Source: Gammaproteobacteria bacterium
GTDB taxonomy: Bacteria > Pseudomonadota > Gammaproteobacteria > Thiohalobacterales > Thiohalobacteraceae
DNA: 17,207 bases
NCBI GenBank assembly: GCA_018819175.1
Contig: JAHJQQ010000037.1
Span: 1 to 17,207 of the forward strand
Direction: 5' to 3'
Below the pieces are notes generated by a model. The model was not told the DNA's origin and made no database searches. It saw nothing but the letters and a program-made list of their open reading frames with translations. The position numbers and the translations under genes were made by a program. Of this stretch, positions 1 to 6,807 are shown one piece after another (within the stretch, counting starts at the first letter, position 1; every line of letters starts with the position of its first letter).

Positions 1-136
1 ACCTATCTCAAAATTGATCCCGGGCGTTCAGGCAAGGCGCGGGGCATGTGAGGAACGCAGTTTACACGGTGTAAATGAGTACCGGAACATGACCTGCAAC
101 GCCGCATGAGCGGTCGCGATCGATTTTGAGATAGGT
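1..136. repeat. Short palindromic element with terminal inverted repeats
   Basis: The first 18 bases (ACCTATCTCAAAATTGAT) and positions 119-136 are inverted copies with one mismatch. Between them is a 15-base palindrome at 61-75 (TTTACAC-G-GTGTAAA) and no coding potential. The size, terminal repeats and lack of genes fit a MITE or ERIC-like intergenic repeat. The window begins exactly at the left arm, so the element could extend further left. No target-site duplication can be checked. Confidence 0.6.
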
Positions 137-318
137 TCTAGTTACTAATGGAAACAGCTCGGCATCGGACGGTACATACGGCGTGAGATACGTATAAGGT
201 ACGGCGGATTCAGCCGAGGATCAGATTAGCTGCTGGAAAAATATCAATGCTCGCCATATTGGCGTCATTCAAGAGGGAAAATCGCCGATCTGAATCGGTG
301 TGGCCAAGGTACAGAGTC
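137..318. other. Intergenic region downstream of pbpG
   Basis: No gene is supported here. Read on the minus strand after the pbpG stop there are two weak hairpins. One is CCGAT-TCAG-ATCGG near 285-298, followed by CGATTTTCCC. The other is CGCCA-ATA-TGGCG near 252-264, followed further on by TATTTTTCC. Either could end the efp-epmA-pbpG transcript, but the stems are only 5 bp. Confidence 0.3.
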
Positions 319-1233
319 TCAGCCCTGCTTGCGCCCGGCATCCTCAATCCATTTACGGATGCGATTGGCATCGCCCACACCGGAATATTTTCCCTGCGCA
401 TTGAGCAGAACAATAATCATCGGGCGACCCGTGATGCGCGCCTGCATCACCAGACAACGCCCCGCCTCACTGAGATAGCCGGTCTTGCTCAGACCGATAT
501 CCCAGACCGATTTGCGCACCAGGATGTTGGTGTTTTTATATTCCAGCGGCGCGGAACTGTGGGCAACACGCAAACTCTGCGACGCTGTGGTGCTGAATTT
601 TTTGATGAGTTTATAGCCATGCGCGGCACGCACCAGTTTAGCCAGATCATCCGCCGTGGATACATTATCGCCATCCAACCCGGTGCCATCCGCGAAGCGT
701 GTATGCCGTAGTCCCAAGGCCTTGGCCTTGCGGTTCATCGCCGCAATACAAGCCGCCTTGCCACCCGGATAGGTCCGCGCCAGGCTGGCCGCGGCCCGGT
801 TCTCGGAGGACATCAGCGCCAGTTTCAGCATCTGCTCGCGACTGAGGGTCACGCCCTCGCGCAGCCGTGAATGCGTACCCCGCAGCCGATCAAAGTCCGC
901 ACGCGAAATCGTAATCTTTTCAGCCAGAGACTGCTTCGCATCCAGCACCACCATCGCGGTCATCAGTTTGGTCAGCGAGGCAATAGGCGCGGTTTTATTC
1001 GCGTGGCTGGTATACAGGGGGGTACCGGTCAGTTCGTCGATAACCAGAGCGGAGACGGACTTGAGCTGCAGACGGCGCTGATAACTCGGCTCGAGCAGTT
1101 TGGACGGTAACGCCGGCGACGTGCGCGGCGCGGCCGATGCCGTCGTTTCCGCGCAAACCGTCGGAATAGTCGCAGACGCAAGGGATAACATCCCCGCCAA
1201 CATCAGACCAATCAATTTGTCCAACACGCGCAT
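319..1233 (-). CDS. pbpG: D-alanyl-D-alanine endopeptidase (PBP7-type, peptidase S11)
   Basis: A periplasmic serine peptidase of the low-molecular-mass penicillin-binding proteins. PBP7 family members cut D-Ala-mDAP cross-links in peptidoglycan. An N-terminal hydrophobic segment (about residues 5-22) ending near VCA-ET looks like a signal peptide. All three S11 catalytic motifs are visible: SLTK with Ser86 and Lys89, SEN at 143-145, and KTG at 250-252. The length of 304 residues fits PbpG (about 310) rather than the longer DacA/DacC carboxypeptidases. The start has GGAG 8 bases upstream. It lies 29 bases after epmA on the same strand, so the two are probably co-transcribed. The assignment to PbpG over another S11 peptidase rests on length and general resemblance. 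Confidence 0.88.
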   Translation of the reverse strand: MRVLDKLIGLMLAGMLSLASATIPTVCAETTASAAPRTSPALPSKLLEPSYQRRLQLKSVSALVIDELTGTPLYTSHANKTAPIASLTKLMTAMVVLDAKQSLAEKITISRADFDRLRGTHSRLREGVTLSREQMLKLALMSSENRAAASLARTYPGGKAACIAAMNRKAKALGLRHTRFADGTGLDGDNVSTADDLAKLVRAAHGYKLIKKFSTTASQSLRVAHSSAPLEYKNTNILVRKSVWDIGLSKTGYLSEAGRCLVMQARITGRPMIIVLLNAQGKYSGVGDANRIRKWIEDAGRKQG

Positions 1234-1262
1234 GCATCACTCCAGATTCGACTGACGGGGAA

Positions 1263-2234
1263 TTATGCACGGTCGATGCCAAATGCCAAGATGTCTTTTA
1301 TATGTTTTGCATCGGCTGCGCGCATCAGCAGCCGATCGAATCCCAATGCCACACCACAACAGTCCGGCAGGCCCGCTGCCAATGCTGCGAGCAGGGCTTC
1401 ATCCAGTGGCATTATCGGTCGCCCGAGCGCTGACCGCGCCACGTTTTCCCGCTCGAAACGGCGCCGCTGCTCCTCTGCATCGGAGAGTTCATGAAAGCCG
1501 TTGGCCAGCTCCATGCCGTCCAGATAGCACTCGAAACGTTCGGCGACTGCGGCGTTATCGGGGGAAATGCGGGCAAGCGCGGCCTGACTGGCCGGATACT
1601 CGGTGACAAACACCAGACCACTGAGCTGAGGTTCGATAATGTGCGTGAGCACCAGATCTCGCCAGACGTCGATGTCGGCATCCGTCATCCCTGTGGGCGG
1701 CTGATAACCCTGTTGCAGCAGACAATCGCGCAGTTCCGCGCTGGTCGCGGTCAAGCCATCCAGATGGGCATAGCGCTGAAAGAGTGCCTGATAGGCGTAA
1801 TGCTCGGCCAGGGGCAGTGCGCGGACACCGGTGAGCACTGCGCGCAGCAGCATCTCCACCTCGGCGATCAGCTCCGCGAGACTGAAACCGACCCGATACC
1901 ATTCCAGCAGGGTGAATTCCGGATTGTGGCGCGCGCCGGCCTCACCATCGCGGAATACCCGACACAGTTGATAGATGCTGCCGCTGCCCGCGGCGAGCAG
2001 GCGCTTCATGGGAAATTCCGGCGAGGTATGCAGATGCAGCCGGCCAGAAGCCGGGCCGTGATAGACGACGCTGAAACTTTCCAGATGTGGCGCCGGTGTG
2101 GCAGCGGTCGAGAGTGCCGGGGTTTCGACCTCCAGGACCGCACGCGCCGCAAAAAATCGACGCACACGTGCCATTAATCGGGCACGCAGGCGGAGCACCT
2201 CTAGCGACGCGGTGGGTTGCCAGTTGGTATCCAT
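1263..2234 (-). CDS. epmA: Elongation factor P--(R)-beta-lysine ligase
   Basis: A cytoplasmic class II lysyl-tRNA synthetase paralogue (PoxA/GenX/YjeA). It activates (R)-beta-lysine with ATP and attaches it to the conserved lysine of EF-P rather than to tRNA. The 323-residue protein is only the catalytic core and lacks the N-terminal OB-fold anticodon domain of LysRS, as EpmA does (325 in E. coli). Class II motif 2 reads RVFRDGE...HNPEFTLLEWY and motif 3 reads GVALGFDRL. The Ala in VALGF replaces the Gly of LysRS GLGIDR, the substitution associated with beta-lysine use. It is 54 bases downstream of efp, with epmB divergent beyond efp, so the gene lies beside both its target and its substrate-making enzyme. 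Confidence 0.95.
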   Translation of the reverse strand: MDTNWQPTASLEVLRLRARLMARVRRFFAARAVLEVETPALSTAATPAPHLESFSVVYHGPASGRLHLHTSPEFPMKRLLAAGSGSIYQLCRVFRDGEAGARHNPEFTLLEWYRVGFSLAELIAEVEMLLRAVLTGVRALPLAEHYAYQALFQRYAHLDGLTATSAELRDCLLQQGYQPPTGMTDADIDVWRDLVLTHIIEPQLSGLVFVTEYPASQAALARISPDNAAVAERFECYLDGMELANGFHELSDAEEQRRRFERENVARSALGRPIMPLDEALLAALAAGLPDCCGVALGFDRLLMRAADAKHIKDILAFGIDRA

Positions 2235-2288
2235 AAACTACCGCCTGCTACCTGAATGCGGGGGTCGACCGCGCCTGCAGCCGAGCGC

Positions 2289-2858
2289 TTATTCCTTGGC
2301 GCGTGAGACGTACTCGCCGCTACGGGTATCAACCTTGAGCAGATCGCCGATGTTGACGAACAAGGGCACGCGCACCACCGCACCGGTTTCCAGTGTCGCC
2401 GGCTTGCCACCGCCGCCGGAGGTATCACCACGCACGCCCGGATCGGTTTCGGTCACCGCCAGGATGACATGATTGGGCGGAGTCACTGCCAGCGGCACAC
2501 CGTTGTACAGGGTCATGACACATACATCCTGTTCCTTTAGCCATTTGGCGCTATCGCCCACGGCAGTGGCATCCGCTGCAAACTGCTCAAAGGTGTCCGG
2601 CACCATGAAATGCCAGAACTCGCCGTCGTTATAGAGATACTGCATATCCGTGTCGACCACATCGGCACCTTCCAGCGAATCGCCGGATTTGAAGGTGCGC
2701 TCGATCACGCGACCGGTTTTGAGATTGCGCAGCCTGACGCGGTTGAAGGCTTGGCCTTTGCCCGGCTTCACAAATTCATTTTCGATGATCGCGCACGGAT
2801 CACCGTCCAACATCACCTTGAGACCGCCTCTGAAATCATTAGTACTGTAGGTTGCCAT
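2289..2858 (-). CDS. efp: Translation elongation factor P
   Basis: EF-P binds between the P and E sites of ribosomes stalled at polyproline stretches and promotes peptide bond formation. The 189-residue protein is nearly collinear with E. coli EF-P (188). It starts MATYSTNDFRGGLKVMLDG and ends in VDTRSGEYVSRAKE. The loop PGKGQ contains Lys34, the beta-lysylated residue in the E. coli protein. The frame stays open 19 codons further upstream (to 2915), but the family start is the MATY methionine at 2858, so I use that. It heads the efp-epmA-pbpG unit and is divergent from epmB, whose enzymes make and attach the Lys34 modification. Confidence 0.97.
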   Translation of the reverse strand: MATYSTNDFRGGLKVMLDGDPCAIIENEFVKPGKGQAFNRVRLRNLKTGRVIERTFKSGDSLEGADVVDTDMQYLYNDGEFWHFMVPDTFEQFAADATAVGDSAKWLKEQDVCVMTLYNGVPLAVTPPNHVILAVTETDPGVRGDTSGGGGKPATLETGAVVRVPLFVNIGDLLKVDTRSGEYVSRAKE

Positions 2859-2945
2859 CGACTGATTCCGACTTTGCTGCTTGAAAGATTCCGGACCTGC
2901 TGAACACCGCGTCACCCGAGCATTAACAGCGAACTCGCTCTGTGC

Positions 2946-2963
2946 GTTTACTCACGTGTAAAC
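2946..2963. promoter_or_regulatory. Palindrome in the efp/epmB divergent intergenic region
   Basis: GTTTAC-TCACGT-GTAAAC is an 18-base dyad with seven of nine pairs matched. It lies 51 bases before the epmB start and 87 bases before the efp start, a sensible place for an operator shared by divergent promoters. Convincing -35/-10 pairs are not evident for either gene. The half-site resembles the TTTACAC palindrome at 61-75, which may be chance. No regulator can be named. Confidence 0.35.
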
Positions 2964-3014
2964 TGCACCGCGTGCCGCCCTGCCCGCCACCCGGTCAACC
3001 ACAAGGTCCCTGAG

Positions 3015-4031
3015 ATGAACAAAACGGCGCCCATCATACCGCTAACCCGGGATGTAGAACATGCACCCGCGTGGCGCCGTGCATTGTCCGAGGCCGTCAC
3101 TCGTCCATCCGAGCTGCTCAGCCTGCTGGGGTTGCCTGACGAGCCGGAATCAGAATCGGCCGCGCAGCTATTCCGGATGCGTGTGCCGCGCGGCTTTATC
3201 ACGCGTATGCGTCCGGGCGACCGCTACGACCCACTGCTGCTGCAGGTCCTGCCGGTCGCGGCGGAATGCCAAGCCAGCGCGGGCTTTATGACCGATCCAC
3301 TCGGCGAGGCCGCCGCCATGGCCGCTCCGGGGCTGTTGCACAAATACCAGGGGCGCGTCCTGCTCACCTTGACCGGTGCCTGCGGTATCCATTGCCGTTA
3401 CTGCTTCCGCCGTCATTATCCCTATGCCGAGGCAAATCCGTCCGGTGGCCATTGGGAGCAGGCGCTGGCCTATATCCGCCAGGACAGCAGCATCCACGAA
3501 GTCATTCTCAGTGGTGGTGATCCGCTGTCGCTCAGCGATCAGCGGCTGACCGCCATGGTTACCGACCTGGCAACAATCCCGCATCTGCAACGTCTGCGCA
3601 TTCACAGCCGGCTACCTGTGGTCTTGCCTGAGCGCGTCACACCGGAGTTGCTCGGCTGGCTGACCGGCAACCGCCTCAGGCCGGTTCTGGTGATTCACGC
3701 CAACCATGCCCAGGAGATTGATGCGACCGTGCAAGCCGCGCTGCGCACGATCGTGGCCGCCGGCATACCCTTGCTCAATCAATCTGTGCTGCTGAAGCAT
3801 ATCAATGATACGGCAGACGGCCTCTGCACCCTGTCGGAAACCCTGTTCGATGCTGGGGCACTGCCCTATTACCTGCATCAGTTGGACCATGTACAGGGCG
3901 CCGCGCATTTCGAGGTGACCGATGACGAGGCCCAGGAATTGATGACGGCAATGCGCGCCCGGCTGCCTGGCTACCTGGTTCCGCGACTGGTCCGGGAACA
4001 GGCCGGCGAGCCTGGAAAGAGCCCACTGTAA
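3015..4031 (+). CDS. epmB: EF-P beta-lysylation protein EpmB (lysine 2,3-aminomutase family)
   Basis: A radical SAM, PLP-dependent aminomutase that converts L-alpha-lysine to (R)-beta-lysine, the substrate EpmA puts on EF-P. The iron-sulfur motif CGIHCRYC has Cys123, Cys127 and Cys130 (CX3CX2C). It is followed by FRRHYPY and the GGDPLSL segment typical of KamA/EpmB proteins. At 338 residues it matches E. coli EpmB (342) and lacks the C-terminal extension of clostridial KamA. An AAGGT sequence 9 bases before the ATG can serve as the ribosome binding site. It is divergent from efp with 156 bases between the two starts. The context makes the EF-P role much more likely than lysine catabolism. Confidence 0.95.
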   Translation: MNKTAPIIPLTRDVEHAPAWRRALSEAVTRPSELLSLLGLPDEPESESAAQLFRMRVPRGFITRMRPGDRYDPLLLQVLPVAAECQASAGFMTDPLGEAAAMAAPGLLHKYQGRVLLTLTGACGIHCRYCFRRHYPYAEANPSGGHWEQALAYIRQDSSIHEVILSGGDPLSLSDQRLTAMVTDLATIPHLQRLRIHSRLPVVLPERVTPELLGWLTGNRLRPVLVIHANHAQEIDATVQAALRTIVAAGIPLLNQSVLLKHINDTADGLCTLSETLFDAGALPYYLHQLDHVQGAAHFEVTDDEAQELMTAMRARLPGYLVPRLVREQAGEPGKSPL

Positions 4032-4171
4032 CCGCACCAGCACCTGCGTCAGCAACAAGCCGCCTGTCCCCTCCACCATCCTCCAACCGAATCCATACGG
4101 CCAGTCTATAGGATTGGCCACTGCGGCCGAAACCCTGGGGAGAATCCCTGACATCAACGGATAGGCACGCC

Positions 4172-5980
4172 ATGGACCAGCGCACAGCAACACGCAAAGC
4201 ACCGACTCAACATTCCTTTGATACCCGGCCGGCACAGGTTGAGGCATGGGTCGCCAACCTGCCTCTGGCCAATATTGGTGAGAGCAGTCGCAGACTGTTC
4301 GGCGCCCTGGTAGAGACCAATGGACTGGATTTCCCGGCCGAACAGCGCTTCCGCATGCTCGAGTTATTTTGCAAACCCATAAGCCACGTCTGCGCGGCCA
4401 TGAAAACCCATTTTGTCGGCAAGCCCTTTCCGCTCAGCGACAAGGCCCGTCAGATAATCCAGTTGTCCCAGGCACTCATGACCCAAATGGCGTTGGGCTA
4501 CAGCATTGTGCTTGATGACAGCACCGACAAGCGCGGATTGCTACGCGACAACAAACCATCCTTGATCGCCACCTATCGGGCGCTCACCTATCTGGGTCAG
4601 ACCCTGCTGCGTGCTTATCAGGTCTATGCACCCTATCCCGCCGATGTCTGGCGGCAGGTACACCAACTCTACCAGCACGCCGAAACCAAGGGCTTTGCCC
4701 AGACGACTGTCAATGACACCCACGTCGGCAATGACTGTGAAGGGTCTATCGAAAACGCCTACAAGCGCATCTTGTTGCTGGCCCTGGCCTGTCCGTATCG
4801 TCTGCGTCAGGGCGAGGTCGAACAGGTCTATACTTGGTTATGCGACTGGGCGCAGTACGCCACACTCAATAAGCTCGCCGAGACGCGCAATCCGAACGGC
4901 CAGTTCATGGTCAATCTCGATTCAGATGATCCGCCAACTTATCTGGTACTGCGTGAGACCCAAGACAACCAGGGGGTCTGTCGCTTGCTGAATGCTTCGC
5001 GTTTAGCCGACGTCATGCGCGAAGCAGCGGCTCGCCAGCGCAATGAAAAATCCAAGCTGCAGGCCATTAACGAACATGTGCTGCGCCGGCTGATGCTGGC
5101 CTGGGGCGTTATGCCCAAGCGGCGTTTCTCGCGTGCCCAAAAACACTCCACAGCCGTGGTCGCCATGGGTCTGAGTGCGTCCCATTATTTCGTCAGCGGT
5201 GAAGTTGCCTTTGAAGGCAATGAGAATGGTGCCGCCCCGACGTTCAACCGCGCGGCCCAGTTCGAAGCCAGCGAAACCGCCGACCAGCAGGGCCAGATGC
5301 CCGATCTTTGGGAATTGGGCGGTGCGCAAGCACTACGCGATACCCATCCCGCCGCCTTCGCTCATCAGTACATCGACTTCGCACGCGATACCGGCAACGC
5401 ATCCAAAACCAAACCCGTGGAAAAATCCAGGCTGGGACCGAATTATCAGACCCATCTCTGGAAAATGGTCAATGTGAGTGCCGGCGGCTATCGGCTGCTG
5501 TGGGACAGCAGCGAAAGCTCCCAGGCCCAGGTCGGCGAACTGTTGGGATTACGTGAGAACAGCGACCCCGACAGCTTTCATCTGAGTCTCGGCGTGGTAC
5601 GTTGGATGAAACAGAGTAACGAACTGGGACTGGAACTCGGTGTGGAAATGCTCTCGCCCGGTGCCGTTGCTGTCGGCACCAAGATCCACAAACTCAATAG
5701 TGGCAGTGACTACATGCGCAGTCTGCTGTTACCGGCGATCAAGACGATCGGCCAGCCCGCCACCCTGTTGACAATGGCATTGCCCTACCACGTCGGCGAC
5801 ATCATCATGGTCAACAGCCATGGTAAAGAGGCGCGGGTCGAACTGACCAAACTGGTGGAGAACACCGGTACCTTCGCCCAATTCCAGTTCCGACCCCTGG
5901 ATAGTCAGTCAAGCGATGCGCAATCCACCGGCACGCAAACCGCAGGAGAGAATTTCTCGGATTTGTGGAATCAACTTTAA
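4172..5980 (+). CDS. Conserved FimX-neighbour protein with a PilZ-like C-terminal region
   Basis: A 602-residue, apparently cytoplasmic protein with no signal peptide or membrane segment. Residues 1 to about 400 look mostly helical and match no enzyme motif I know. From about residue 440 the pattern changes to short beta-like strands: GGYRLLWDSS, GELLGLRE, LGVVRWMK at 473-480, then LELGVEMLSPGAVAV. The VRW..., LGVE-L order resembles the beta-barrel of PilZ c-di-GMP-binding domains, but I do not see a clean RxxxR arginine motif. Binding of c-di-GMP is therefore unproven. From memory, proteins of this type occur next to fimX in pseudomonads and relatives. The FimX homologue here is two genes downstream, separated only by an opposite-strand GNAT gene. 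The ribosome binding site is weak. A role in c-di-GMP or pilus control is inference from context. Confidence 0.75.
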   Translation: MDQRTATRKAPTQHSFDTRPAQVEAWVANLPLANIGESSRRLFGALVETNGLDFPAEQRFRMLELFCKPISHVCAAMKTHFVGKPFPLSDKARQIIQLSQALMTQMALGYSIVLDDSTDKRGLLRDNKPSLIATYRALTYLGQTLLRAYQVYAPYPADVWRQVHQLYQHAETKGFAQTTVNDTHVGNDCEGSIENAYKRILLLALACPYRLRQGEVEQVYTWLCDWAQYATLNKLAETRNPNGQFMVNLDSDDPPTYLVLRETQDNQGVCRLLNASRLADVMREAAARQRNEKSKLQAINEHVLRRLMLAWGVMPKRRFSRAQKHSTAVVAMGLSASHYFVSGEVAFEGNENGAAPTFNRAAQFEASETADQQGQMPDLWELGGAQALRDTHPAAFAHQYIDFARDTGNASKTKPVEKSRLGPNYQTHLWKMVNVSAGGYRLLWDSSESSQAQVGELLGLRENSDPDSFHLSLGVVRWMKQSNELGLELGVEMLSPGAVAVGTKIHKLNSGSDYMRSLLLPAIKTIGQPATLLTMALPYHVGDIIMVNSHGKEARVELTKLVENTGTFAQFQFRPLDSQSSDAQSTGTQTAGENFSDLWNQL

Positions 5981-5985
5981 GTGCA

Positions 5986-6014
5986 CCTGGCCCGCGCAGT
6001 GTGCGCGGGCCAGG
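5986..6014. terminator. GC-rich hairpin between convergent genes
   Basis: CCTGGCCCGCGCA (5986-5998) and its exact inverse (6002-6014) form a 13-bp stem with a 3-base loop. It sits between the stop codons of the PilZ-like gene and the GNAT gene. There is no T-run on either side, so it is not a textbook intrinsic terminator, but its position fits a bidirectional transcription barrier or 3' end stabiliser. Confidence 0.55.
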
Positions 6015-6018
6015 CCCT

Positions 6019-6540
6019 CTAGAAGATTTCGGCAAACGGCGCCGGATACATCACCTGACCACCCTCTTTGAGAGTACCCGGCACCAGTTCCATGGCCGTC
6101 AGCCCATCAGCGGGTAAACGCAGATTCGAACTCAGCTTCCAGGTCGAGGCCGGTTTGAAATCAAAGCGCTCGTAGTACTCCGGCTGCCCCGCCACCACAA
6201 TCGCCGTATAGCGCATATCCCGCGCCCGACTGATCGCCGCCTGGATCAGCACCGAACCTATGCCGCGATGTGATTGCGATGGCACCACCGACATGGGCCC
6301 CAGCGCCAATACCGGCCGGCTGTCCGCCGTGCTCTGCAGTTTGACCTTGGATAACAGCAGATGCCCGACAATACGGCCATTAAGCTCCGCAACCAGTGAC
6401 AGATCCGGAATGAAATCGGCTGATTTACGAATGGCACTGACCAGCCGCGCCTCGGCTTCGCCTTGGAACGCGCTGAGGTTCACGACATCGATCGCCTTGA
6501 CGTCTTCGGGAGCTTCCGCCCTGACAATGACCTCTTGCAT
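6019..6540 (-). CDS. GNAT family N-acetyltransferase
   Basis: A 173-residue acetyltransferase of the GNAT fold, close in pattern to the YhbS-like putative acetyltransferases (COG3153). Such enzymes move an acetyl group from acetyl-CoA to an amine. The acetyl-CoA pyrophosphate-binding motif is visible as SHRGIGSVL (Arg92-Gly-Ile-Gly95), preceded by the strand LALGPMSVVP. The YYERFDFKP segment near residues 121-129 is typical of the family. GGAG about 7 bases upstream supports this start. The substrate cannot be predicted. It runs opposite to both neighbours and separates two genes that probably work together, which suggests a later insertion. Confidence 0.85.
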   Translation of the reverse strand: MQEVIVRAEAPEDVKAIDVVNLSAFQGEAEARLVSAIRKSADFIPDLSLVAELNGRIVGHLLLSKVKLQSTADSRPVLALGPMSVVPSQSHRGIGSVLIQAAISRARDMRYTAIVVAGQPEYYERFDFKPASTWKLSSNLRLPADGLTAMELVPGTLKEGGQVMYPAPFAEIF

Positions 6541-6807
6541 AACCTACTCCGGGTTGCTGCGACCCGCTCACACGGGCCGAATTTCCATTTAGGCGTCTGA
6601 TACCGACCAGACCCACCCTCGTTTAATGCTCTGAGTTGATGCTAACAGGATTCCCGGACCTGGAAAACAGTTGCGAATTCCTGTACAAACGCCCCGGACT
6701 GCTCGGGAATCCGAGTTCAGATTCACCCTCGCACGCCGATACATCCAGGGACCATCCAACGTAGACGACAGACACCTCAGGGAACCAGCGGGAATGCGGA
6801 GGAAGCA

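Noticed and set aside
1491..2177. 228-codon plus-strand frame opposite epmA
   Set aside because: It lies fully antisense to epmA, which has clear class II synthetase motifs.
3015..4031. Catabolic lysine 2,3-aminomutase (KamA)
   Set aside because: The protein is short like EpmB and lies next to efp and epmA, with no lysine fermentation genes nearby.
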